Shown one piece after another: positions 22,727-31,040 of a DNA stretch of 64,000 bases. A program made the translations under genes and the position numbers. This DNA comes from Cryptosporangium arvum DSM 44712 (GTDB lineage Bacteria > Actinomycetota > Actinomycetes > Mycobacteriales > Cryptosporangiaceae). The stretch covers positions 8,281,913 through 8,345,912 of the forward strand of contig NZ_KK073874.1 in the NCBI RefSeq assembly GCF_000585375.1, read 5' to 3'. Every line of letters starts with the position of its first letter. The first letter of the stretch is position 1. The notes under the pieces were generated by a model. The model ran no database searches. It saw only the letters and a list, made by a program, of their open reading frames with translations, and was not told where the DNA came from.

Positions 22727-23608
22727 ATGAGCCAGCCCCCGAACCCGCCGGACGAGACCTCCGACACCGACCCCGATTCCGACGTCGATCGTGACCCGAC
22801 GACGTCCGCGGCCGATCGCGCCCGGGCGCTACTGCTGCCGGTCTCGTCGCCGACGCCGCCGCCTCCGTCCACCGAGGACGTCGTGCCGCCGGTGCTCCCC
22901 GGCCGGCCGGAACCGCCGCGGCCGAGCGCTCAGGCGCAGCGCAGCGACGACGAGCAGGGCGTCACGTGCTGGAACTGCGGTTTCGGCAACCGGACCGACC
23001 GGGTCTTCTGCCGCAACTGCGGCGTCGAACTCGCGCGGGTGCCGCAGGCCGCTCCGCCGCCGCGTCCGAAGCGCAGCCGCAAGGGCCTGTTCATCGCGCT
23101 CGGCGCGCTCGCGGCGGTGATCCTGCTGGTGCTGATCGCGATCCCGCTGATCGGCCTCGTCCGCGACCAGCTGGCCCAGTCCGACCGGGCGACGCCGGCC
23201 GCCGCCCAGGCCTCGGTCAGCGACCCCGGCCATCCCGCGCAGGCGGCGTTCGACGACAACGAGAAGACCTGGTACGGCACCGGTCAGGGCGGTGACTCGA
23301 AAGGACAGACGCTCACCGCCCAGTTCGGCCGGCCGGTGGACTTCACCGGGCTGCGGATCGTGCCGGGCGCCACGACGAAGGACGAGCAGGCCCGTCCGCA
23401 CCAGATCGAGGTCGTGTTCACCGACGCGCAGGGCGGCCGGTTCCGCGAGGTGGTGACGCTCGACGATTACGAAGCGTCGTTCCTGCGTGTCCGGGTCGAC
23501 CGGCTGGTGCGCCTGGATCTGACGCTCGCCTCCGCCTACGGAGCGGGCAACGACAAGCAGGTGGCGATCCGCGAAGTGGTGCTCTTCGGCAAACCGTCGG
23601 CTGCCTGA
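22727..23608 (+). CDS. Zinc-ribbon, single-TM protein with discoidin-like ectodomain, end of CIS operon
   Basis: A 293-aa protein. An acidic, Pro-rich disordered N-terminus is followed by a zinc ribbon CWNCGFGNRTDRVFCRNCG (about residues 82-100), a basic patch, one TM helix (about 120-145) and an extracytoplasmic domain (about 155-293) resembling F5/8 discoidin or NADase-type glycan-binding domains (AFDDNEKTWYGTG, LTAQFGRPVDFTGLRIVPG, IREVVLFGK). The CIS is presumably assembled in the cytoplasm, so this protein may connect it to the membrane or sense the wall. It lies 22 nt after the last baseplate gene and is the last gene of the block. Confidence 0.8.
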   Translation: MSQPPNPPDETSDTDPDSDVDRDPTTSAADRARALLLPVSSPTPPPPSTEDVVPPVLPGRPEPPRPSAQAQRSDDEQGVTCWNCGFGNRTDRVFCRNCGVELARVPQAAPPPRPKRSRKGLFIALGALAAVILLVLIAIPLIGLVRDQLAQSDRATPAAAQASVSDPGHPAQAAFDDNEKTWYGTGQGGDSKGQTLTAQFGRPVDFTGLRIVPGATTKDEQARPHQIEVVFTDAQGGRFREVVTLDDYEASFLRVRVDRLVRLDLTLASAYGAGNDKQVAIREVVLFGKPSAA

Positions 23609-23700
23609 CAGATTCCACCATGGTCGGGATTCCGGGAACTCGACCACGTATTGTGATGTCTGTCCGCAGTGGCCCCTATGAGGAACTCGAACATACGACG

Positions 23701-26589
23701 ATGCAATTCTCGGTGCTGGGTCCGGTGCGGGCCTGGCGGGGTGAAGACGAACTCGATCTAGGCCCTGCGCAGCAACGATCCGTTCTCGCAGCACTTCTGC
23801 TGCGGGCCGGTTCGCCGGTTTCGCTGTACGAGTTCATCGACGTTCTCTGGGGGGCGGAGGCGCCGGGCACCGCGATCAACATCATCCACCGCTACATCGG
23901 GCGATTACGGAGAGTGTTCGAGCCGGAGTTGTCCGCACGCGAGCCGGGCCGATGGCTGGCTCGGGGCGCCGGCGGCTACCGGCTCGACGTCTCGACGGAC
24001 GACGTCGACCTGCTGCAGTTCCGGGCGTTGCGTCAACGGGCCGCGCACCTGGACGCGGAGTCGGCCGCGGAAGCGGCCGAGCTGTTACTGAGCGCACTCG
24101 AACTCTGGGGCGGGCCGCCGGGGGCGGGGCTGCCGCCGCAGGTGGCAGCACATCCGCTGGTCACCGCGGTCGAGGGGGAACGCCTGCTCGCGGTGAAGGA
24201 GGCCGCCGACCGGACCGCGGCGACCGCGGACCCGGTGCTCGCCGAGCGGCTCCTGCTGCCGCTGCGCCAGTGCGCGGCCGAGCACCCGTACGACGAGGAC
24301 CTGCAGGCCCGGCTGATCCGGACGTTGCGTGCCGCCGGACGCCAGGCCGAGGCGCTCGAGGTCTACTCGGCGGTGCGGCTCGAGCTGGCCGAGGCGCTCG
24401 GGCTGGACCCCGGCCCGGAGCTGCGCGCCGCGCAGCAGGCGGTGCTGCAGCCGAGCGCCGAGCCGGAGGTCGGTGAACCGGAGGCTCCGGACGCTCCGAT
24501 GCGGACGCCGGCCGCCCGCCCGGCGCAGCTTCCGGCCGACGTCTTCGGGTTCACCGGGCGACGGGCCGAGATCGCCGCGCTGGAAACGCTCGTCGACGAC
24601 GGCGACGGCGACGACGAGCCGGGCTTTCCGATCGTCACGTTCGGCGGGATGGCCGGCATCGGGAAGACGACGCTCGCGGTGCACGTCGCGCACCGGCTCG
24701 CCGATCGGTTCCCGGACGGGCAGCTCTACGTCGACCTGCGCGGTTTCCATCCCGGCGACTCGGCCGTCAGCCCGACCGAGGCGGTCCGCCTCTTCCTGGA
24801 CGCGCTCGGCGTTCCGGCGCAGCGCGTGCCGACCGACCCGGACGCGCGGATCGCGCTCTACCGGAGCCTGCTGGCCGACCGGCGGATGCTCGTCGTGCTG
24901 GACAACGCACGCGACACCGACCACGTCCGATCGCTGCTGCCGGGCTCGGCCGGATCGTTGACGCTCGTCACCAGCCGCAACCCGCTGCAAGGTCTGGTCG
25001 CCCGCGAAGGTGCCCGCTCGACCCCGCTGGACCTGCTCTCCGACGACGAGGCGCACGAGTTCGTCGTCCGGCGGCTCGGCTCGGCCCGGATCGCCGGGCA
25101 GCCCAACGTCATCGCCGAGTTGGTGGCTCTGTGCGGTGGTCTTCCGCTCGCGCTCGCCATCGTGTGCGCCCGTGCCGCGCTGCACCCGACGTTCCCGCTG
25201 AGCACGGTCGCGGACGAGCTCCACGAGAGCCGGGACAGCCTGCAGGCGTTCGCGGGCGAGGACCCGGCCAGCGACGCGCGGGCGGTGTTCTCCTGGTCCT
25301 ACCGGGCACTCAGCCCGGCCGCGGCCCGACTGTTCCGGCTGCTCAGCGTCCATCCCGGCCCGGAGTGCTCGATCGCGGCGGCCGCGGCGCTGGCCGGACA
25401 GTGCCCGGCCGACGTCCGGCCGGTGCTCGCGGAGCTCGCCCAGGTGCAGCTGATCACCGAGCGGGCGCCGGGGCGGTTCAGCACGCACGAACTCCTCCGC
25501 GTGTACGCCACCGAGCGGGCCGCGAAGGAGGACTCGACCGAGCAGACCGCGGCCGCGATGCGCCGGCTGCTCGACTACTACCTGCACAGCGCGCACGCCG
25601 CGGACCAGTTGCTCGCACCGGAGCGCGACCGGGTCACGCTGCCGGCCGCGCCGCCGGACATCCGGCCGGAACAGTTCACCGAACCGCGCCGGGCCGGGAA
25701 CTGGCTCGACGTCGAGCGCACCACGCTGCTCTCGGTGATCGAGCTGGACGCCCGGGACGGCGACGGACGGCACAGCTGGCCGCTCGCCTCGGTGCTGGAG
25801 ATCTACCTGGACCGGCAGGGCCGGTGGGAGGACCAGCTGGCCGTGCAGACCGCGGCGCTGAGCGCGGCCCAACGGCTGGACGACCAGAACGGCCTGGCCC
25901 ACGTGCACCGCTCGCTGGGCTTCGTCAACGGCCGGCTCGGCCAGTGGAGCCGGGCCGACGAGCACCTCCGGCTCTCGCTGGCGTTGTTCGAGAAGGTCGG
26001 CGACCGCAACAGCCAGGCCCGTGTCTACCGGTACCAGGCTTTCCTGGCCAACACCCGCGGACAGCACCGCGAGGCCCTCTCCCGCTACCGGCACGCGCTG
26101 ACGCTCTACCGGGCCACCGGCCGGCGATCGGGCGAGGCCAGCACGTTCAACGAGATCGGCTACACGCACATGCTGCGGGGCGAGAACCGCAAGGCGCTCG
26201 TCGAGTGTGGCCGCGCGCTCAAGATCCACCAGGAGATCCACGACTGCAACGGCACCGCCGCGGCCTGGGACAGCCTCGGCAGCGCCCACCTCAACCTGCG
26301 CGAGTACGACGAGGCGCTGGACTGCTTCGCCCACGCGCTCTCGATCTACCGCGAGATCCACGACCGCTACCTGGAAGCCGACACGCTCGACCACCTCGGC
26401 GACACCCACGCCGCCGCCGGCTCCGACGCGCAGGCCGCGGGGGCCTGGCAGGCCGCGATCGTCATCCTCCGCGCCCTCGGCCATCCGGACGCCGAGCACG
26501 TGCGGGTGAAGCTCGACGAGGTGACCCGGCGCAGCTCCGGTCAGGGCCGAACCCTCCGCTGGCTGCCGGACGGCCGCAGCAGCGCGTGA
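23701..26589 (+). CDS. SARP-type regulator (BTAD, NB-ARC, TPR; AfsR-like)
   Basis: A 962-aa regulator. Trans_reg_C/winged helix at 1-90 (MQFSVLGPVRAWRGEDELDLGPAQQRSVL), BTAD at about 95-245, NB-ARC ATPase with P-loop GGMAGIGKTTLA at about 314-325 and GLPLAL around 480, then TPR repeats from about 700 to 930. The ATG at 23701 gives the canonical SARP N-terminus, but no good ribosome site precedes it; in-frame ATGs at 23620 and 23656 are alternatives. It follows the CIS block on the same strand and may regulate it or an unlinked pathway. Confidence 0.9.
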   Translation: MQFSVLGPVRAWRGEDELDLGPAQQRSVLAALLLRAGSPVSLYEFIDVLWGAEAPGTAINIIHRYIGRLRRVFEPELSAREPGRWLARGAGGYRLDVSTDDVDLLQFRALRQRAAHLDAESAAEAAELLLSALELWGGPPGAGLPPQVAAHPLVTAVEGERLLAVKEAADRTAATADPVLAERLLLPLRQCAAEHPYDEDLQARLIRTLRAAGRQAEALEVYSAVRLELAEALGLDPGPELRAAQQAVLQPSAEPEVGEPEAPDAPMRTPAARPAQLPADVFGFTGRRAEIAALETLVDDGDGDDEPGFPIVTFGGMAGIGKTTLAVHVAHRLADRFPDGQLYVDLRGFHPGDSAVSPTEAVRLFLDALGVPAQRVPTDPDARIALYRSLLADRRMLVVLDNARDTDHVRSLLPGSAGSLTLVTSRNPLQGLVAREGARSTPLDLLSDDEAHEFVVRRLGSARIAGQPNVIAELVALCGGLPLALAIVCARAALHPTFPLSTVADELHESRDSLQAFAGEDPASDARAVFSWSYRALSPAAARLFRLLSVHPGPECSIAAAAALAGQCPADVRPVLAELAQVQLITERAPGRFSTHELLRVYATERAAKEDSTEQTAAAMRRLLDYYLHSAHAADQLLAPERDRVTLPAAPPDIRPEQFTEPRRAGNWLDVERTTLLSVIELDARDGDGRHSWPLASVLEIYLDRQGRWEDQLAVQTAALSAAQRLDDQNGLAHVHRSLGFVNGRLGQWSRADEHLRLSLALFEKVGDRNSQARVYRYQAFLANTRGQHREALSRYRHALTLYRATGRRSGEASTFNEIGYTHMLRGENRKALVECGRALKIHQEIHDCNGTAAAWDSLGSAHLNLREYDEALDCFAHALSIYREIHDRYLEADTLDHLGDTHAAAGSDAQAAGAWQAAIVILRALGHPDAEHVRVKLDEVTRRSSGQGRTLRWLPDGRSSA

Positions 26590-26679
26590 CGCAGGTCACA
26601 TTCACGGAGGTCGAGTAGCGGCGTCCAGCTCCGACACCCTGCCGAGAAGCGTTTCCGGCACACCTGTTGGAGGTTCACG

Positions 26680-27285
26680 ATGTCTGACACCACCTGCCAC
26701 ATGTCGATTTCGCTCGACGGCTTCGCCGCCGGGCCGGAGCAGAGCCGGGAGAGCCCGCTGGGTAAGCGGGGGCTGGAGTTGCACACCTGGCACATCGGCG
26801 ATCCCCGCGCGAACGACGCCGACAAGATCGCGGCCGAGTGGCTGATGCGACCCCGGGGCGCGTACGTGATGGGCCGGAACATGTACGGCCCGATCCGCGG
26901 CGACTGGGACGAGGACTGGAGCGGCTGGTGGGGCGCCGAGCCGCCGTACCACGCGCCGGTGTTCGTGCTCACCCACCACGCGCACGACCCGATCGAGATG
27001 GAGGGCGGGACGACGTTCCACTTCGTCACCGAGGGCTTCGACGCGGCCTACGCCGCCGCGCGCGAGGCGGCAGGCGACCGGGGCGTCGACATCGCCGGTG
27101 GGGCGTCGACGGTCCGGCAAGCGCTGGCCGCGGACGTGATCGACGAGCTGACGCTCGACATCGCACCGGTACTGCTCGGCGCGGGCGAGCGCATCTTCGA
27201 CGGCACCGAGGCGTTCGGCTTCGAACCGGTGGAGGTGCTGCACTCCCAGCTGTCCACCCACATCCGTTACCGCCGCCTCCGCTGA
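26680..27285 (+). CDS. Dihydrofolate reductase-family protein (RibD C-terminal-like)
   Basis: A 201-aa protein starting with CHMSISLDGFAAGP, the DHFR/RibD-C signature, with YVMGRNMYGPIRG, the nucleotide-binding VDIAGGASTVRQALAADVIDEL and LLGAGERIFDG. These proteins are NAD(P)H-dependent reductases of unassigned substrate. A GGAGG ribosome site precedes the ATG. It appears to be transcribed alone. Confidence 0.9.
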   Translation: MSDTTCHMSISLDGFAAGPEQSRESPLGKRGLELHTWHIGDPRANDADKIAAEWLMRPRGAYVMGRNMYGPIRGDWDEDWSGWWGAEPPYHAPVFVLTHHAHDPIEMEGGTTFHFVTEGFDAAYAAAREAAGDRGVDIAGGASTVRQALAADVIDELTLDIAPVLLGAGERIFDGTEAFGFEPVEVLHSQLSTHIRYRRLR

Positions 27286-27320
27286 GCCCAGGTTTCTCCG
27301 CCCGGAACACCGCCCCTTCG

Positions 27321-27356
27321 CGATTAGTACAGTGTGCTAGTACGCTGTACTAGTCG
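27321..27356. promoter_or_regulatory. Imperfect 36-bp inverted repeat, likely operator
   Basis: Outer arms CGATTAGTACAG and CTGTACTAGTCG match except for one base, around a centre holding a further GCTAGTAC. TAGTAC half-sites thus occur three times. The AT-rich element lies about 40 bp before the membrane-protein gene, whose operon includes a TetR regulator, so it is a good candidate TetR autoregulatory site. Confidence 0.6.
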
Positions 27357-27392
27357 CGCCGGGACGCGGTGCCTCGGGATGGGAGAGAACTG

Positions 27393-28013
27393 ATGTCGTT
27401 AGTTGCTCAGCAGCCGCAGAGTCCGGTTCGTGAGCACCGTCGGGCGCTCGTCGTGATCGGCCTGGTCAACCTCGCGTTGTTCCTGGCCGGAGTGCTGCTC
27501 ACCGTGCTCGTGCCCGAGTTGCGGCCCGGCGGGATCGGCCAGCTCCACGGTGAGCCCGACACGCCGGGGCTCGGCACGCTCGTCGCCGACGCGTACCGCA
27601 GCGAGAACGTCATCTGGGCGGCCGCGGTGACGTTCGTCGTCAACCTGGTACTCGCGTCGATGCTCCAGACGACGTTGCCCAGCCTGATCGTCCCGTTCGT
27701 CGGCGTCGTCATCACCGCGGTGCGGATCTTCTCCTGGGGAATTCTCTTCACCCCCGCCGGCCAGGACGACGCGACCTTCCTGTTCCACTACGTGACGCTG
27801 CTGATCGAGGGCGCGGCCTACGTCCTGGTGGCGTTCGCGTCCTGGGTGCAGGCGCGCCGCTTCCTCCAGCCGCGCCGCTTCGGTCTGCCCAACCACCGGG
27901 CGGGCTACGTCGCCGGTCTCCGCGCGACCGGGCGGCTCTACGTCTGGGTCGTCGTGCTCCTGCTCATCGGCGCGATCTACGAAGCGTTCTCGGTGATCTA
28001 CATCGTCGCCTGA
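27393..28013 (+). CDS. Multi-pass membrane protein of unknown function
   Basis: A 206-aa protein with four to five hydrophobic helices (LVVIGLVNLALFLAGVLLTVLV; AAAVTFVVNLVLASMLQTTL; IVPFVGVVITAVRIFSWGILF; a helix around IEGAAYVLVAFASWV; and a C-terminal VWVVVLLLIGAIYEAFSVIYIV). This suggests a small integral membrane protein, possibly a stage-II-M-like family. The ATG at 27393 has a GGGAGAG box; a GTG 24 nt upstream is in frame. It is followed by a TetR gene on the same strand and preceded by a palindrome, a common arrangement for an inducible membrane protein. Confidence 0.7.
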   Translation: MSLVAQQPQSPVREHRRALVVIGLVNLALFLAGVLLTVLVPELRPGGIGQLHGEPDTPGLGTLVADAYRSENVIWAAAVTFVVNLVLASMLQTTLPSLIVPFVGVVITAVRIFSWGILFTPAGQDDATFLFHYVTLLIEGAAYVLVAFASWVQARRFLQPRRFGLPNHRAGYVAGLRATGRLYVWVVVLLLIGAIYEAFSVIYIVA

Positions 28014-28061
28014 CCCTGCGCGCGCCGCGCCCTTCCGCGCGGGAAGATGGACGGATGAGCG

Positions 28062-28637
28062 GTGATCGACGTGGCTGACCGACGCACTCAGATCGTCGCC
28101 GCGGCGCGTGAACTGCTCGGGGAGAACGCGGAGCGCGCGCTGAGCGTCCGGTCGGTCGCCGCGCGCGCCGGCGTCGGCGCCAGCACGCTGCGCCACTACT
28201 TCCCGACCCAGCGGGAGCTCTACCGGGCCGTCTTCGACACCGCCTACGACGAGACGGCCCGCGACCTGCGGATCGACGATCCCGACGTGCCTGCCGTGGA
28301 CCGGCTCGTCGAGTGCCTGGCCCAGCTGCTGCCGCCGCGGCTGCCGTTCGAAACCTGGATGGTGGTGCTCAGCGGCCTGGTCGGGGCCGAATCGACCGCG
28401 GATTCCCGGCTCGCGTGGACGTCGTTCGTGGAGCGCTCACGCGTCCGGGTGGTCGACTGGCTCACCCGGCTCGAGCGCGAGGGCGCGGTCGCTCCCGGGC
28501 CGGTCGAGCGCCGCGCGCGCCTCCTGCTCGTGGTCGTCGACGGCCTGTCCGCCGACCGCATGCTGCAGGGCCGACGCAGCGAGGAGGAGGAGCTCGCCGT
28601 GCTGACCGACGCCGTCCTGGCGGTCCTCACGGTGTGA
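28062..28637 (+). CDS. TetR-family transcriptional regulator
   Basis: A 191-aa protein with an N-terminal HTH (RRTQIVAAARELLGEN, then SVRSVAARAGVGASTLRHYFPTQRELYRAVF) and a helical ligand-binding domain. GTG start; a second GTG three codons later is possible. It lies 48 nt after the membrane-protein gene and may repress that operon through the palindrome at 27321-27356. Its 3' end overlaps the convergent XRE gene by 11 nt. Confidence 0.9.
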   Translation: MIDVADRRTQIVAAARELLGENAERALSVRSVAARAGVGASTLRHYFPTQRELYRAVFDTAYDETARDLRIDDPDVPAVDRLVECLAQLLPPRLPFETWMVVLSGLVGAESTADSRLAWTSFVERSRVRVVDWLTRLEREGAVAPGPVERRARLLLVVVDGLSADRMLQGRRSEEEELAVLTDAVLAVLTV

Positions 28638-29460
28638 CGAGCTCCCAGGCCGCGAGCGTCGGCAGGAGCCCGGCCGTCGGCGAGTCCGGCGGCGCGGTGT
28701 AGATCGTCAGCCGCTGGTCGGGTTCGTGGGGCGCGCCGACGACCTCGATGTCGAACTCGAGCCGGCCGAACGCGGGGTGCTCGATCCGCTTGGTCACCGA
28801 CGTGTAGTCACGCACGTGCTGGTCGTCCCACCAGCGTGCGACGTCCGGGTCGTCGCGGCGCAGGGCCGCGATCTCGGCCAGCAGACGCGTGTCGTGCGGG
28901 TGCCGTCCGATCTCCCGCCGCATCGCGCCGACCGAGGCCTGCGCGAAGTCGGCCCAGTTGACGATCCGTTCGCGGGCCATCGGGTCGCGGAACAGGTAGT
29001 CGACGAACGCGGTGCCCGGCGCGAGGTCGCGGCCGAGCACCGCCCGGAGCAGCGCGTTGCGGGCCAGCACGACGCCACGCCGGCCCAGCAGCAGCACCGG
29101 GCGGTGATCGAGCGCGGTCATCACCCGGAGCAGGCCGGGGTCGGGGCGCTGGGTGACCGCGGTCCCGCCGCGCCGCCGCCCGGGCGCCGCGAGGTCGTGC
29201 AGGTGCGCGCGCTCGACGTCGTCGAGGCGGAGCGCCGAGGCCAGCGCGTCCAGGACCTCGCGCGAGATGTTCGGCTGTCGTCCCTGTTCGATGCGCGTGT
29301 AGTAGTCGACGCTCAGCCCGGCCAACATCGCCAGCTCCTCGCGGCGGAGGCCGGGCACGCGCCGCTGGCCGCGGAACGGCTCCACGCCGGCCTGCGCCGG
29401 GCTCAACCGATCGCGGCGCGAGCGGAGGAAAGCCGCGAGCGCGGTCCGGTCCGGTTGCAC
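28627..29460 (-). CDS. XRE-type regulator with MmyB-like ligand-binding domain
   Basis: A 277-aa protein. HTH at about 10-75 (FRGQRRVPGLRREELAMLAGLSVDYYTRIEQGR) and a C-terminal MLTR/MmyB ligand-binding domain (LLGRRGVVLARNALLRAVLG, DYTSVTKRIEHPAFGRLEFD). The GTG start has GGAG 4 nt upstream. It is divergent from the SDR gene about 100 bp away, the usual pairing in which this family represses an adjacent oxidoreductase. Confidence 0.9.
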   Translation of the reverse strand: MQPDRTALAAFLRSRRDRLSPAQAGVEPFRGQRRVPGLRREELAMLAGLSVDYYTRIEQGRQPNISREVLDALASALRLDDVERAHLHDLAAPGRRRGGTAVTQRPDPGLLRVMTALDHRPVLLLGRRGVVLARNALLRAVLGRDLAPGTAFVDYLFRDPMARERIVNWADFAQASVGAMRREIGRHPHDTRLLAEIAALRRDDPDVARWWDDQHVRDYTSVTKRIEHPAFGRLEFDIEVVGAPHEPDQRLTIYTAPPDSPTAGLLPTLAAWELVTP

Positions 29461-29562
29461 GTCTCCAGCTATACCCGACGCGCGGGCGAGCAGCCTGGTT
29501 ACGCCATGACCAGGCTGGACGCGCCCTGGTAGGGCGGCGGGGACCGGCCGAGACTTCCCGGC

Positions 29563-30312
29563 ATGACCTTCACCACCGCATTCGTCACCGGCGCCACCAG
29601 CGGAATCGGCGCCGCCATCGCTCGAATCCTGGCCGCACGCGGCCTGCACGTGGTCGTCGGCGGTCGCGACGCCGCGCGGGGGTCCGCCGTCGTCGACGAC
29701 ATCCGCGCCGCCGGCGGCAAGGCCGACTTCCTCGCGCTCGACCTCCACGCCGCGCCGAGCGTGCTCCGCACCTCCGCGGCCGACGTGGCCGACCTGCTCG
29801 GCGGCCGGGTCGACGTGCTGATCAACAACGCCGCGCTCTACCCGGTCGGTCCGACCGAGGCCCTGGACGACGACGACCTGGACGCGATGCTCGCGGTGAA
29901 CGTGCGTGCGCCGCACGTCCTGGTCGGCGCGCTCGCCCCGGCGATGGCCGAGCGGGGGTCGGGCGCGATCGTGACGATCGGCTCCTGGATGGCGACGCTC
30001 GGCGGGCCGTTCGGGGCGATGTACAGCGCGACAAAGGCCGCGGACGAGCAGCTGACCCGGTCGTGGGCGGCCGAGTACGGGCCCCGCGGGGTACGGGTCA
30101 ACGCGGTCGCGCCCGGCGCCACCGCGACCCCGGGCAACGAGTTCGCGGCCGAAGCCGTCCGCGCGATGGCGGCGACCACGCCCGGCGGCGTCCCGCTGCA
30201 GCCGGAGGACGTCGCCAACGCGGTGGCGTTCCTGGTCTCCGACGAGGCCCGCATGGTGCACGGCGCGACGTTCGCCGTCGACGGCGGCATCACCGTCGCC
30301 CGGCTGGGCTGA
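29563..30312 (+). CDS. Short-chain dehydrogenase/reductase (FabG-like)
   Basis: A 249-aa classical SDR: TGATSGIG NAD(P)-binding motif at residues 10-17, INNAA around 90, catalytic Ser/Tyr with YSATK, and RVNAVAPGA and FAVDGGI at the C-terminus. All catalytic residues are present. Substrate unknown. Probably controlled by the divergent XRE/MmyB regulator. Confidence 0.92.
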   Translation: MTFTTAFVTGATSGIGAAIARILAARGLHVVVGGRDAARGSAVVDDIRAAGGKADFLALDLHAAPSVLRTSAADVADLLGGRVDVLINNAALYPVGPTEALDDDDLDAMLAVNVRAPHVLVGALAPAMAERGSGAIVTIGSWMATLGGPFGAMYSATKAADEQLTRSWAAEYGPRGVRVNAVAPGATATPGNEFAAEAVRAMAATTPGGVPLQPEDVANAVAFLVSDEARMVHGATFAVDGGITVARLG

Positions 30313-30814
30313 CGCGGCCCCAGCGCCCAGCAGACCGCGTACGGCGGTCGGGCTGACCCCGAGGACCATGCCGACCTCGGCGTAGCTCAGTTGCTCGACC
30401 TCGCGGAGCAGCCGGGCCGACCGCTGACGGTCCGGCAGCAGGCGCCGCGCGCTGTCCAGCGCCTCACGCAGGTCCCGGCCGAGCGAGATCTGAGCCGGAT
30501 CGGGGGCCGGGTCGACGATGTCGGCCGCGACGTCGTCGAGACCGGCCCGCGGAACGGCCGAGCGGCGGCTCAGCTGACGCGAGACCCGGTGCCGCACCAG
30601 CGTGAACAGCCACGTGCGCAGCGAGGAGTCACCGCGGAAGTTCGGCAGACCGCGCCAGGCGTCGAGAAAAGCGTCCTGGAGGACGTCCTCGGTCGCCGAC
30701 GACGCGGGAGGCGTAGCGGTAGAGCGCGGCGCCGTGGCGCGTCACGATCGCCGCGAACGCCTGCTCGTCGCCGAGGCGGGCGCGACGCACCAGCACCGGT
30801 TCGGCCCGGACCAT
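30313..30814 (-). pseudogene. Frameshifted, C-terminally truncated ECF sigma factor
   Basis: Reading leftward from the ATG at 30814, the first frame gives RARLGDEQAFAAIVTRHGAALYRYASRVVG (sigma region 2 start). The match then jumps to another frame near 30700: ATEDVLQDAFLDAWRGLPNF, LRTWLFTLVRHRVSRQ, and region 4 LPDRQRSARLLREVEQLSYAEVGMVLGVSPTAVRG. The frame has no stop of its own and runs out at the SDR 3' end, so the last helix is missing. One indel plus a lost C-terminus make a functional sigma factor unlikely. Confidence 0.75.
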
Positions 30815-31040
30815 CACCGCGCTGCGCGAGCGGATCCCCGGCGGCCGCGTCAACCACTCGCTGGGCGTGTCGGTGGAGGTCGGCGAGACCCAGGCGGCCG
30901 TGGACATCGACCTCATCGCCGAGTACGGGGTCGCGATCACCGAACTGGCCGCCGGGGTGCGCCGCAACGTCATCACGTCGGTGGAGCGGATGACCGGGCT
31001 CGAGGTCGTCGAGGTGAACATCGCCGTGTCCGCCGGCCCG
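30815..31040 (+). pseudogene. 5'-truncated Asp23/Gls24 alkaline-shock protein remnant
   Basis: The frame reads ITALRERIPGGRVNHSLGVSVEVGETQ, then DIDLIAEYGVAITELAAGVRRNVI and MTGLEVVEVNIAV, the C-terminal half of actinobacterial Asp23 proteins. The N-terminal half is missing: the match begins exactly where the opposing sigma-factor reading frame starts. No stop follows at the expected place. This looks like a deletion junction between two formerly separate genes. Confidence 0.65.

Noticed and set aside
2929-23608. Classifying the CIS block as a prophage
   Set aside because: No integrase, terminase, portal, capsid, holin or lysin genes are present; gene order and DUF4157/DUF4255/DUF6760 are diagnostic of CIS loci.
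28627-30597. A 656-codon minus-strand open frame joining a sigma-factor-like and an XRE-like segment
   Set aside because: It is not a fusion protein: the middle lies antisense to an intact SDR, and the XRE part has its own GTG with a GGAG site at 29460.
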